From: Chthoniobacter sp.
Lineage (GTDB): Bacteria > Verrucomicrobiota > Verrucomicrobiia > Chthoniobacterales > Chthoniobacteraceae
DNA length: 64,000 nucleotides
NCBI GenBank assembly: GCA_021414005.1
Contig: JAIOPH010000037.1
Coordinates: 169,266 to 233,265 of the forward strand
Direction: 5' to 3'
This document shows positions 49,878 to 58,364 of the stretch, one piece after another (the stretch's first letter is position 1; every line of letters starts with the position of its first letter). The notes beneath the pieces were generated by a model. That model ran no database searches. It was not told the DNA's origin and saw only the letters and a list, made by a program, of their open reading frames with translations. The position numbers and the translations under genes are program-made.

Positions 49878-52310
49878 TTACTTATTCGGAAGCGGCAACG
49901 GAGCCTTGACCGAAGTCTTATTTAGATACTGCTTCAAGCTCACAAGAGCCGGCGGGTTACTGTCGCCTTCGATGACCTTGATAACTTCCATGATCGCATC
50001 CTTCTCCTTTGGGTTATCCACCGCCTGCTTCTTGAGTTCTGGCAGCACCGACTTAGCCGCGCCCCGGTATTCCTTCAGAACCTTCAGCGACTCCGCGCGG
50101 ATGTAGGCTTTGCCCCAGTCGGGAAGGTTCATCATCATCATGGTCAAAGGAATGCCTTCCTCGATTTTTAACCGCGCCATTGCCTGGATGCCAGCGAGGC
50201 GGACACCCTTGGAGAACATGGTGTTGGCCGTAGCCATCTCGTTGATGCTGGCCACGACTTCGGGAGCCATGGCTTGCATGTCTTCGAGGGTAAAGTTGGC
50301 ATAGGTGGATTTTAGGCAACCGCGCGCGGCGGAGTCCGGGTTGGCCGCGATCATGCGGACGACCGGGTAGAGTTGTTCCTTGGGTATCTCCTTGATGCTT
50401 CCCGCCAGGATGCCTTTGGGTCCGTAGGCTCCACCGGGATAAAAGAGGGCATAAGCCAGCGCACCGACGCCGAACTGCATTTGGTCGGTGCTATCCTTAA
50501 CGGTGGCTGCTTTCAGCATCTGGGGCAGCACGGCTTTGGCATCGGGTCCGATGGTGCGCAGCGCCTCGGCGGTCTGCACGCGCAGCCAGCGGTCGTCGTC
50601 ATTGAGCAGGGCGGCGAGGGTGTCGAGTGCCGGAATGGCGCGGGCCTTGAGTTGGCCGATGGCGTTCACGGCGCCGAGCCGGGCGTTGGGATTCTTACTC
50701 TTGGTCATCTCGACAAGCTGCGCGAGCACGTCGTCCTTCCGCTTGCCCAGTTCCTCCGCCGACTCGATGCGCTCGCGCGGCGACCAGCTTCCGAGCCCGT
50801 CGAGCAACTGCTTTACGGTCCGCTTCTCGTATGCGCCTTCACCCACCCAGCGCTCGGCGGCGATAGCTTCGGCAATGTCCTTGTCGCCCAGCCACAGGTC
50901 GGACGGTGTGTTGCGACCGGTGATCGCCAGCTTTTTCAAAGGAGCCGCATAAGCCAGCATGTAGGAGCCGGTGGCACCCAGGATGCCATGGTAGCTGCTC
51001 GCCGTCCCGCCGCCGGTGCCCACATTGACGAACGACCCATCCCACTTCCGCGCGAGATCGTAATACCAGCGGAGTTCCTTCATGTAGGCAGCCATCGCTT
51101 TCGGTCCGCCGCAGTTGGCGGCGACCGGGCCCCATTGGTAACTGAACCCATTGCCCGTGTGACCCCATTCGCGCGACTCGTAGGACGCCGTGACCATCTT
51201 GGAAAAGAACTGCGCTTCCGGCTTGCGACCTTCGAGAGAAAAGGCCACCGCGGTTAGGCTGGTCTTGCCATTGTCATCATGCACGGGACCGGGCCGGTGC
51301 TCACCGTAGGGGATGGAGCCTTTACCCATGTAGTAGCCAAAGAACTGGTTGGCGCGGTCGATGGCCGGCATCAGGTCAGGAACATCGACCCCGCATTTCA
51401 GCGCGAGGACGAGGGAGATAAAGCAGGGCAGGCCGGCGGCGTTGACCGGCCCGTAAGGCGGGACCGGACCGTGCAGTTTGCCATCCGCCGTCGGTGGCAC
51501 ATACCCATGACCCCACGTGCCAAAGTAACCCTGTCCCCGAACCATCGTGGTGGTGAGGGAGCGGATCGCGGGCAGCACCGTCTTGTCGCCCGTGGCGAGA
51601 TAGTATTCGCAGAGGAAGAGATTGCTGTAGCCGTGATTCCAGCAGCGCATGCCGCCGTGGTTGGAGTCGCTCCACAGCTTCTCCACATCCGGCGTGCCCT
51701 GCGCCTGAGCCAGCGCACTCTTTTTCGCGATCTCGACATACTCCGGTATCCCAGAGGCCAGCAACGCGAGGTCGTTGGTATGCAGTCCGTTTTCCTTGCC
51801 GGGATTCTTGGCGAGCAAGGCGAGACCCTGCTCCAGAATCTTCTTCGCCTTGGGGCAGTTATAAGGCGAGGTCTCGCTGTAGGCACCCATGACCTGGAGC
51901 TTGAGGCTCACCGTCTCGGTCTTATCCTTGCGCCACACGGTCAGCGGCAGCACCCCGTCCACTGCTTCGGCGCGGCCGATGGCCAGTCCAAAGGTCCGGC
52001 GGGCATCCGTGGTAAAAGGCTGCCCAAAGACCCCAAGGATCACGTCACCCGCCTCCAGCTTGCCATCGGCGGGCGAACCCTTCTCCACCTTGGTCACCAG
52101 AATCTGCCTGGCACCCTCGGTCATTCCACTCTCCACATACATCCAACCCAGCGCCCCCGTCGGCCCGAGGTTGTAGTCGTTGTCGGTCTTATCCGGCTTG
52201 GTCTTGGTGAGATCGATCGGCCCGCCTTTGGGTGCGGCCAGCCCGAGCGGGCCGCCGAGTAGTAGTGTGGCGAGAAAGGTGGCGAGGTAGGAGTGGAGGC
52301 GTGGTTTCAT
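49878..52310 (-). CDS. Secreted PDZ / alpha-toroid / HEAT-repeat protein (DUF6288-type)
   Basis: 810 aa. Signal peptide 1-25. A PDZ-like domain (about 45-135: LGPTGALGWMYV, KVEKGSPADGKLEAGDVILGVFGQPF) precedes an alpha-helical toroid-like region (about 140-470, with repeated G-W/Y/H-G motifs such as YFGTWGHGYVPP) and HEAT-like helices (about 500-790: ARLGAVNAIGQLKARAIPAL). This matches the DUF6288 proteins I associate with Verrucomicrobiota and Planctomycetota. Function unknown; it may act as a scaffold or in glycan or peptide processing outside the cell. It follows ruvB on the same strand after a 39-bp gap. Confidence 0.8.
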   Translation of the reverse strand: MKPRLHSYLATFLATLLLGGPLGLAAPKGGPIDLTKTKPDKTDNDYNLGPTGALGWMYVESGMTEGARQILVTKVEKGSPADGKLEAGDVILGVFGQPFTTDARRTFGLAIGRAEAVDGVLPLTVWRKDKTETVSLKLQVMGAYSETSPYNCPKAKKILEQGLALLAKNPGKENGLHTNDLALLASGIPEYVEIAKKSALAQAQGTPDVEKLWSDSNHGGMRCWNHGYSNLFLCEYYLATGDKTVLPAIRSLTTTMVRGQGYFGTWGHGYVPPTADGKLHGPVPPYGPVNAAGLPCFISLVLALKCGVDVPDLMPAIDRANQFFGYYMGKGSIPYGEHRPGPVHDDNGKTSLTAVAFSLEGRKPEAQFFSKMVTASYESREWGHTGNGFSYQWGPVAANCGGPKAMAAYMKELRWYYDLARKWDGSFVNVGTGGGTASSYHGILGATGSYMLAYAAPLKKLAITGRNTPSDLWLGDKDIAEAIAAERWVGEGAYEKRTVKQLLDGLGSWSPRERIESAEELGKRKDDVLAQLVEMTKSKNPNARLGAVNAIGQLKARAIPALDTLAALLNDDDRWLRVQTAEALRTIGPDAKAVLPQMLKAATVKDSTDQMQFGVGALAYALFYPGGAYGPKGILAGSIKEIPKEQLYPVVRMIAANPDSAARGCLKSTYANFTLEDMQAMAPEVVASINEMATANTMFSKGVRLAGIQAMARLKIEEGIPLTMMMMNLPDWGKAYIRAESLKVLKEYRGAAKSVLPELKKQAVDNPKEKDAIMEVIKVIEGDSNPPALVSLKQYLNKTSVKAPLPLPNK

Positions 52311-52349
52311 GGGGATGTCGTGATTGAGTGTGGAAAGACTACAGCGCGC

Positions 52350-53372
52350 TCAAGCGCCGAACAAATCCCCCTCCCGCTTCGGCATCGTGACGCCGAGCTT
52401 CTTATACGCGAGGGGCATGGCCACGCGGCCTTGCGGCGTGCGTTTGATGTAGCCTTGCATGATGAGATACGGCTCATGCACGTCTTCGAGCGTGCCGGGG
52501 TCATCGCCGATGGCCACCGCCAGCGAATTCAGCCCCACAGGGCCGCCGCTGAACTTATGGATCAGCGCCTCCAGCATCCGCTTGTCCATTTCGTCGAAAC
52601 CATCCGCGTCGATGTCCAGCATCGTCAGCGCCTGATCCGCCACATCGCGCGTCACGCGGTTGCCGGCGCGGACCTGGGCAAAATCGCGCACCCAGCGGAG
52701 CAGATTGTTCGCGATCCGCGGCGTGCCGCGGCTGCGGGCGGCGATTTCCAGCGCGCCAGCCTCATCGATCGGCAGCCCGATCAGCCCCGCGCTCCGTTGC
52801 ACGATCTTCTGCAACTCCTCCGCCGTGTAGTAATCCAGCCGGCAATTCATCCCGAACCGCGTCCGCAGCGGCGCGCTCAGCATCCCCGCCCGCGTCGTCG
52901 CGCCGATCAGCGTAAAGCGCGGCAGATTCAGCGGGATGCTCCGCGCGTTCGGCCCCTGGTCTATGATGATGTCCAGCTTGTAGTCCTCCATCGCCGGGTA
53001 GAGGTATTCCTCGATCGCCGGCTGCAGGCGGTGGATTTCGTCGATGAAAAGCACATCCCCCCGCTCCAGCGTCGTCAGCAGCCCCGCCAGATCTCCCGCC
53101 TTCTCGATCGTCGGGCCGCTCGTGTTCTTGATATTCACCCCCATGGCATGCGCCAGGATGTAAGCCAGCGTCGTCTTGCCCAAACCCGGAGGCCCGCTCA
53201 GCAGGATGTGCTCCAGCACATCGCCCCGCTGCTGCGCCGCCTGCACCATTAGCTCCAGCCGGTCGCACACCTTCTCCTGCCCCGCGAACTCGCTGAACAT
53301 CGGAGGCCGCAGCGAGATGTCGAAAGGCGTCGCCGGAGCGTCCAGAGTTTTGCTGATGAAGTCGTCGGGCAC
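52350..53372 (-). CDS. ruvB: Holliday junction branch-migration ATPase RuvB
   Basis: 340 aa from a GTG at 53372, the family length; the longer open frame upstream is antisense to the next TPR gene. AAA+ features: SGPPGLGKTTLAYI (Walker A), LFIDEIHRL (Walker B), IGATTRAGML (sensor 1), RFGMNCRLDYY and SRGTPRIANNLLRWVRD (sensor 2). The winged-helix C-terminus ends GYIKRTPQGRVAMPLAY. The hexamer drives branch migration with RuvA, which is not linked here. Confidence 0.95.
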   Translation of the reverse strand: MPDDFISKTLDAPATPFDISLRPPMFSEFAGQEKVCDRLELMVQAAQQRGDVLEHILLSGPPGLGKTTLAYILAHAMGVNIKNTSGPTIEKAGDLAGLLTTLERGDVLFIDEIHRLQPAIEEYLYPAMEDYKLDIIIDQGPNARSIPLNLPRFTLIGATTRAGMLSAPLRTRFGMNCRLDYYTAEELQKIVQRSAGLIGLPIDEAGALEIAARSRGTPRIANNLLRWVRDFAQVRAGNRVTRDVADQALTMLDIDADGFDEMDKRMLEALIHKFSGGPVGLNSLAVAIGDDPGTLEDVHEPYLIMQGYIKRTPQGRVAMPLAYKKLGVTMPKREGDLFGA

Positions 53373-53508
53373 AGCCCTAGTCAAAGCACAACCCGGCGCG
53401 GTTGGGAAAGGCCATTCGCCACGCCCCGCCACCCGCCCCCTGCGGCCCGCCCCATTCGGCATCGCGCACTTCCCCGCCCGCATTCCCCCTGCGCCCGGCT
53501 CCCGGAGC

Positions 53509-53556
53509 ATGGGGAAAAGGCTCGTCTTTCCCACGCTCGCGGCGCAGCCTGTGGGC
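53509..53556 (+). promoter_or_regulatory. Conserved 48-nt leader, copy 1
   Basis: ATGGGGAAAAGGCTCGTC followed by TTTCCCACG; exactly 48 nt long before the TPR gene's ATG. GGGGAAA and TTTCCC can pair as a hairpin around GGCTCGTC. Copies at 55021, 56282 and 57269. It may be a translation or transcription element or simply conserved N-terminal coding sequence. Confidence 0.6.
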
Positions 53557-54981
53557 ATGAGGATCGCCCCCCGCCCACTGCTTGCCTTGGCCGTGCTGCT
53601 CGCCGTCGCCGCCCTTGGGCTCACCGCCCCCCTCCGCGCAGCGGAGACCGCGAAGGCGAAAACCGACACCACCGAGCAGGCCACCCGCGCCGTCCAGCTC
53701 GCCGAGAAGGGCGACTACGCCGCGGCGGAAAAGGAATTCCGCGCCATTCTGGCGGCACGCGAGCGGGAACTCGGGCCGGAGCACCAGGATACCATAGTAA
53801 GCCGGGATCATCTGGCCGCCACCCTGTGCGCATTGGGCCGGCATGCCGAGGCAGAGGAGCAGTATCGGGCGGCCTTCGCGATGTCCGAGAGAGTGCTCGG
53901 CGCGGAGCACCCGATCACTCTGTGGAGCAGACACAATCTTGCTTTCGGGCTGCATCAGCAGGGGAAGTATGCCGAGGCGGAGCGGGAATATCGGGCGCTG
54001 CTGCCGGTGCAAGAGCGGGTGCTCGGCCCGGAGCACCCGGCCACATTGACAAGTCGAAACGATCTCGCCCTCGTCCATTGGGCGCAGGGCAAGTATGCCG
54101 GGGCGGAGAACGAGCACCGGGCGCTGCTGGCGGTGCGTGAGCGACTATTCGGCCCGGAGCACGCGGATACCGTGGCAAGTCGGAACAATCTCGCCATCGC
54201 CCTCGATTCGCAGGGACAGTACGCCGAGGCGGAGAAAGAGCTTCGTGTGGTGCTAGCGATGAGCGAGCGCGTGCTCGGCGCGGAGCACCCGAATAGCTTT
54301 AAGGGCCGGTGTAATCTGGCTTGGGCGCTGGTGGAGCAGGGCAAATATGCCGAGGCGGAAAAGGAATACCGGGCGGCGGTGGCGGGAATGCAGCGGGTGC
54401 TCGGCGCGGAGCACCCGGATACCCTGCAGAGCCGGACCAGTTTGGCTGTCGCGCTGTGGGAGCAGGGCCAGCATGCCGAAGCCGAGCGGGAGCACCGGGC
54501 GGTGTTGGTGGTGCAGGAGCGGGTGCTCGGCGCGGAGCACCAGGCGACTCTGATGAGCCGGAACAATCTCGCCTACGTGATGAACCAAGCCGGCCGACAC
54601 CGCGAAGCCGAGGCGGATCTTCGCCAGCTTATGCCCCTTTTCCAGCGCGTATTCGGCGTGAAGCACCCGAACACCCTCCTGTGCCGCAACAACCTCGCCG
54701 AAGCCATGCAGGCGCAGGGGAAATGGGTGGAAATGGAGGCCGAGCACCGCGCCATTCTCGCCCTGCGGGAGGAAGTCCTCGGCGCGGCGCACCCGCACGT
54801 CTTCTGGTCGTGCTACAACATCGCCGTGTGCCTCGAAGCGCAGAAGAAGCTCCCCGAGGCGCTGGAGTTTGCCCGGCGCACGGAGGCGGGGCGAAAGCAG
54901 GCCCTTGGCCCCGAGCACCCCGACACCCGGAAAGCCCGCACCCTCCGCGAACGGATCGAGGCGGCCATCGGCGGGAAGTAG
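53557..54981 (+). CDS. Secreted TPR protein, tandem paralog 1
   Basis: 474 aa from the ATG at 53557. Signal peptide of about 27 residues (LLALAVLLAVAALGLTAPLRAA). About nine kinesin-light-chain-type TPR units of 42 residues follow, each with a core such as AEAEREYRALLPVQERVLGPEHPATL. Such arrays bind proteins; no enzymatic motif is present. The 48 nt before the ATG are conserved in all four paralogs and are open in the same frame from an ATG at 53509 (MGKRLVFP), so the true start could be there. The gene is divergent from ruvB, with 184 bp between the two chosen starts. Confidence 0.82.
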   Translation: MRIAPRPLLALAVLLAVAALGLTAPLRAAETAKAKTDTTEQATRAVQLAEKGDYAAAEKEFRAILAARERELGPEHQDTIVSRDHLAATLCALGRHAEAEEQYRAAFAMSERVLGAEHPITLWSRHNLAFGLHQQGKYAEAEREYRALLPVQERVLGPEHPATLTSRNDLALVHWAQGKYAGAENEHRALLAVRERLFGPEHADTVASRNNLAIALDSQGQYAEAEKELRVVLAMSERVLGAEHPNSFKGRCNLAWALVEQGKYAEAEKEYRAAVAGMQRVLGAEHPDTLQSRTSLAVALWEQGQHAEAEREHRAVLVVQERVLGAEHQATLMSRNNLAYVMNQAGRHREAEADLRQLMPLFQRVFGVKHPNTLLCRNNLAEAMQAQGKWVEMEAEHRAILALREEVLGAAHPHVFWSCYNIAVCLEAQKKLPEALEFARRTEAGRKQALGPEHPDTRKARTLRERIEAAIGGK

Positions 54982-55020
54982 CCAAACCCCGCCCGCGCGC
55001 GCCCCGCGCCCCGCCGCGCC

Positions 55021-55068
55021 GTGGGGAAAAGGCTCGTCTTTCCCACGCTCGTGGGACAGCCTGCGGGC
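55021..55068 (+). promoter_or_regulatory. Conserved 48-nt leader, copy 2
   Basis: GTGGGGAAAAGGCTCGTC followed by TTTCCCACG, then a variable part ending at the ATG at 55069. The first 30 bases match copy 1 except for the first base. Same spacing as the other copies. Confidence 0.6.
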
Positions 55069-56241
55069 ATGAGGATCGCCTCCCGCCCGCTGCCCGCCCT
55101 GCCCGCCCTCCTCGCCGTCGCCGCCCTTGCCCTCCCCGCCCCCCTCCGCTCGGTGTCCGCCGAGCCGACGAAAACCGACACCACCGAGTAGGCGGCCCGC
55201 GCCCGCGCCCTCTACAAGAAAGGCGACTACGCCGGGGCGGAAAAGGAATACCGCGCCGTGGTGGCGGTGCTTGAGCGGGAACTCGGGCCGGAGCACCGGG
55301 AGACGATGGGGAACCGGACCAACCTCGCCATCACCCTGTGGGCAATGGGCCGAAATGCCGACGCGGAGAAGGAGCATCGGGCGGTGCTGACGGTGCGCGA
55401 GCGGGTGCTCGGCGCGGAGCACCCGGATACCCTGGAGAGCCGGGGTAGTGTGGCTATCGCGCTGAGCGCGCTGGGAAAGTATGCCGAAGCCGAGCAGGAG
55501 CATCGGGCGGTCTTGGCGGTGCGCGAGCGGGTGTTGGGCGCGGAGCACCCGGATACGCTGCAGAGCCGGGGCAACCTGGCCAGCGCGCTGCGCGCGCTGG
55601 GGAAGTATGCCGAGGCGGAAAAGGAATTGCGGGCCGCGGTGGCGGCGCAGGAGCGGGTGCTCGGCAGGGAGCACGCGGATACCCTGGTGAGCCGGGGAAT
55701 TCTGGCCAACGCGCTGCGGGCGCAGGGGAAGTATGCCGAGGCGGAGAAGGAATTGCAGGCCGTGGTGGCGGCGCAGGAGCGGGCGCTCGGCGTGGAGCAC
55801 CCGGATACCCTGCCGAGCCGGAGCAATCTCGCCGACTTGATGAACGAAGCCGGCCGGCATCGCGAGGCCGAGGCGGAGCTTCGGCAGATCGTGCCGCTTT
55901 GCGAGCGCGCGCTGGGCGCGAAGCACCCGAACACACTCCTGTGCCGCAACAACCTCGCCGAAGCCGTGCAGGCGCAGGGGCAATGGGCGGAGATGGAAGC
56001 CCAGCACCGCGCCATCCTCGCCCTGCGGGAAGAAGCCCTCGGCGCGAAGCACCCGCACGTCTTCTATTCGTCCTACAACATCGCCCTCTGCCTCGAAGCG
56101 CAGAAGAAGCTCCCCGAGGCGCTGGAGTTTGCCCGGCGCACGGAGGCGGGGCGAAAGCAGGCGCTCGGCCCCGAGCACCCCGACACCCGGAAAGCCCGCA
56201 CCCTCCGCGAACGGATCGAGGCCGCCATCGGCGGCAAGTAG
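55069..56241 (+). pseudogene. Secreted TPR protein, tandem paralog 2, interrupted by an amber codon
   Basis: From the ATG at 55069 the frame encodes a signal peptide (LLAVAALALPAPLRS) and reaches TAG at 55189-55191. The aligned codon in paralog 1 is CAG (TDTTEQA), so a single C-to-T change explains it. After the stop the same frame is open to 56241 and encodes about eight 42-residue TPR units, for example VRERVLGAEHPDTL. Without suppression the product would be a ~40-residue peptide; a restart (GTG at 55258) would lack a signal. The downstream frame is otherwise intact, so the lesion is recent or a sequencing error. Confidence 0.75.
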
Positions 56242-56281
56242 CCAAACCCCGTCCGCATGCCCCAGCCCGCCCCGCCGCGCC

Positions 56282-56329
56282 GTGGGGAAAAGGCTCGTCT
56301 TTCCCCCGCTCGTGGGCCACGGTGCGCGG
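56282..56329 (+). promoter_or_regulatory. Conserved 48-nt leader, copy 3
   Basis: GTGGGGAAAAGGCTCGTC followed by TTTCCCCCG, then GTGGGCCACGGTGCGCGG to the ATG at 56330. The downstream half is shared with copy 4 but not with copies 1-2, so the four genes fall into two pairs. Confidence 0.6.
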
Positions 56330-57079
56330 ATGAGGACCGCCCTCCGCCCACTACTTGCCTTGGTCGCGCTCCTCGCCGTCGCCGTCCTTTTCCTCCCCGC
56401 CCCCCTCCGCGCGGCGGAAGGCGGGCCGACGAAAACCGACACCACCGCGCAGGCCGCCCGCGCGGAAGCCCTCCTCAAGAAACGCGACTACGCCGCGGCG
56501 GAGAAAGAGCTGCGGGGGCTATTGGCGGCGCGGGAGCGGGAACTCGGTGCCGAGGACGCAGCGACCGTGGCGTGCCGATACCAACTCGGCGCCGCCCTCA
56601 TGTTGCAGGGGAGGTTTGCCGACGCCGAAAAGGAATGGCGCGCCGTGGTCGCCGTGCGGGAGCGGCTGCTCGGCGCGGAGCACCAGGATACCTTGCAGCC
56701 ATGGAGGGGCGTAGCCGCCGCGCTGGCCGCGCAGAAAAGGTATGCCGAAGCCGAAAAGGAAGATCGGGCGATGCTGGCGGTGGAAGAGCGGGTGTTCGGC
56801 GCAGAGAATTTGCTCACCTTGGGGAGCCGGTGCCACATCGGCCTGATGCTCTTCCAGCAGGGCAGGCACGAGGAGGCGGAGCGGGAACTCCGGGCCGTGC
56901 TCGCCACGTCCACGCGGGTGTACCGCGCGGACGAGATGACGACCATCAGTAGCCGGCAGGTCCTTGCCGAGACTCTGGAAGCTCAGGGGAAGAACGCCGA
57001 AGCGAAGCAGGAACGTGAGGCCGCGCAGGCGGCTGCTGCCCGGAGGGCTGGGCGAAATAGCCTGCCTGATCCGAAGTAA
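56330..57079 (+). CDS. Secreted TPR protein, tandem paralog 3
   Basis: 249 aa. Signal peptide (LLALVALLAVAVLFLPAPLRAAE), then about four to five 42-residue TPR units (for example AEKEWRAVVAVRERLLGAEHQDTL) and a helical tail ending QAAAARRAGRNSLPDPK. It is half the length of paralogs 1-2 and closest to paralog 4 throughout, including the tail LEAQGKNAEAKQEREAAQA. Likely a periplasmic or surface protein-binding scaffold; the partner is unknown. Confidence 0.8.
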   Translation: MRTALRPLLALVALLAVAVLFLPAPLRAAEGGPTKTDTTAQAARAEALLKKRDYAAAEKELRGLLAARERELGAEDAATVACRYQLGAALMLQGRFADAEKEWRAVVAVRERLLGAEHQDTLQPWRGVAAALAAQKRYAEAEKEDRAMLAVEERVFGAENLLTLGSRCHIGLMLFQQGRHEEAERELRAVLATSTRVYRADEMTTISSRQVLAETLEAQGKNAEAKQEREAAQAAAARRAGRNSLPDPK

Positions 57080-57129
57080 CCGCCACCCCACACCCCGCGT
57101 CATTCCCCCCGCGCGAGCTTCCGCCCTTT

Positions 57130-57190
57130 GCGCCTTCGTGCCTTGGTGCGCGGTCCGGGGGCTCGCACACAGGCACCAAGGCACGAAGGG
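57130..57190. repeat. Inverted repeat between TPR paralogs 3 and 4
   Basis: CCTTCGTGCCTTGGTG (left arm, about 57132-57147) and CACCAAGGCACGAAGG (right arm, about 57175-57190) are perfect reverse complements flanking ~27 bp. It could form a long cruciform or mRNA hairpin and is of the dispersed 'CTTCGTGCCTTGGTG' type seen between genes in several phyla. It might terminate transcription between the paralogs, but no T-tract follows. Confidence 0.65.
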
Positions 57191-57268
57191 GAGGGCGGCG
57201 GGTGGCGTGTCGGCGGAGCGGGGTGGAAAAGAAATGCCGTCCGCGAGCGCCCCGCGCCCCGTCGCGCC

Positions 57269-57316
57269 GTGGGGAAAAGGCTCGTCTTTCCCGCCCTCAT
57301 GGGCCACGGTGCGCGG
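57269..57316 (+). promoter_or_regulatory. Conserved 48-nt leader, copy 4
   Basis: GTGGGGAAAAGGCTCGTC followed by TTTCCCGCC and GGGCCACGGTGCGCGG, reaching the ATG at 57317 with the same 48-nt spacing. Preceded, like copies 2 and 3, by a CGCGCC tract. Confidence 0.6.
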
Positions 57317-58066
57317 ATGAGGACCGCCCTCCGCCCGCTGCCCGCCCTGACTGCGCTGCTCGCCGTCGCCGCCCTTGCCCTCACCGCCCCCCTCCGCGCG
57401 ACGGAAGGCGAGCCGGCGAAAACCGACACCACCGAGCGATTCCGGATCGCCGTGCAGCTCCGGCACAAGAACGAAGTCGCCGCGGCGGAAAAGGAATTCC
57501 GCGCCCTGCTGGCGGTCCGCGAGCGCGAACTCGGCGCAGACCACGCGGCGACCTTGGAGTGCCGGTACGAATTGGGCGTCGCCTTCTGGTGGCAGGGCAA
57601 GTTTGCCGCCGCCGAAAAGGACTGGCGCGCCGTGCGGGCGGTGCGAGAGCGGGTGCTCGGCGCGGAGCACCCGGATACGTTGCTGGCCTGGAGGAGCGTG
57701 GCCACCGCGCTGGTGGTGCAGCGCAAGTATGCCGAAGCCGAAAAGGAAGAGCGGGCGCTCTTGGCGGTGCAAGAGCGGGTGCTCGGCGCGGAGCATCTGT
57801 TTAACTTGGAGTGCCGGCGCCAGATGGGTCAGATGCTCTCCCGGCAGGGCAGGCACGAGGAGGCCGAGCGGGAACTCCGGGCGGTGCTCGCCACGTCCGA
57901 GCGGGTGTGCGGCGCAGACTCCAGCATTGCCATCGCTGGCCGCGAGTACCTTGCCCAGGCTCTGGAAGCTCAGGGGAAGAACGCCGAGGCGAAGCAGGAA
58001 CGCGAGGCGGCGCAGGCGGCTAGCGCGCGGAAGGACGCGCGCGCGAGCCCGGCGATAGTGGACTAA
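57317..58066 (+). CDS. Secreted TPR protein, tandem paralog 4
   Basis: 249 aa. Signal peptide (LTALLAVAALALTAPLRATE), then TPR units of 42 residues (AEKDWRAVRAVRERVLGAEHPDTL, AEKEERALLAVQERVLGAEH). Same length as paralog 3 and the same C-terminal helix (LEAQGKNAEAKQEREAAQA). The array of four genes spans about 4.5 kb in one orientation with only leader-containing gaps of 87-237 bp, so they may form one transcript or four units each driven by its leader. Confidence 0.8.
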   Translation: MRTALRPLPALTALLAVAALALTAPLRATEGEPAKTDTTERFRIAVQLRHKNEVAAAEKEFRALLAVRERELGADHAATLECRYELGVAFWWQGKFAAAEKDWRAVRAVRERVLGAEHPDTLLAWRSVATALVVQRKYAEAEKEERALLAVQERVLGAEHLFNLECRRQMGQMLSRQGRHEEAERELRAVLATSERVCGADSSIAIAGREYLAQALEAQGKNAEAKQEREAAQAASARKDARASPAIVD

Positions 58067-58100
58067 CCGGCCCCCCACACCCCGCGCCATTCTCCGCCTT

Positions 58101-58364
58101 TTCTACGCCGACAGCGCCACGCCCGACCGCCTCGCCAAGCCCGCCGGCGTCGCCTTTGCCGAAATCCGCCAGCAGATCGGCGGCACCGCCCCCACCAATC
58201 TCAACGCCATGCCCCTGCTCGGCATGGCCGGCCGCGCCCCCTACCGGGCCGACTTCGCACCCGAGACCATCGGCCAGACCGTCTATTTCGCCCTCCGCTG
58301 GATCAATACCCACGGCGAAACCGGCCCCTGGAGCGAAGTCTTCAGCGCCGTGGTCCCGAGCTGA
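58101..58364 (+). pseudogene. 5'-truncated gene fragment (C-terminal end of an unidentified protein)
   Basis: An open frame without a plausible start reads FYADSATPDRLAKPAGV, then LNAMPLLGMAGRAPYRADF and TVYFALRWINTHGETGPWSE, ending VVPS-stop. The coherent, domain-like composition (a small beta sandwich closing with TGPWSEVFSAVV, like an Fn3-type end) against a repeat-rich background suggests the remnant of a longer gene whose 5' part was lost next to the TPR array. Its end overlaps the 3' end of the minus-strand membrane protein gene. Confidence 0.55.

Noticed and set aside
14571..55191. Two TAG codons near N-termini read as a sign of amber recoding
   Set aside because: TAG also ends ordinary genes here (dxs at 3606, argB at 4676). 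One TAG lies in an otherwise wrecked pseudogene and the other is a simple CAG-to-TAG change.
54253..56478. A 741-codon minus-strand repetitive frame opposite the TPR array
   Set aside because: It only mirrors the 126-bp TPR units; signal peptides and starts are on the plus strand.
53557..58066. Regular repeats that might be a CRISPR array
   Set aside because: The units are 126 bp, coding, imperfect and without spacers; they are TPR units.
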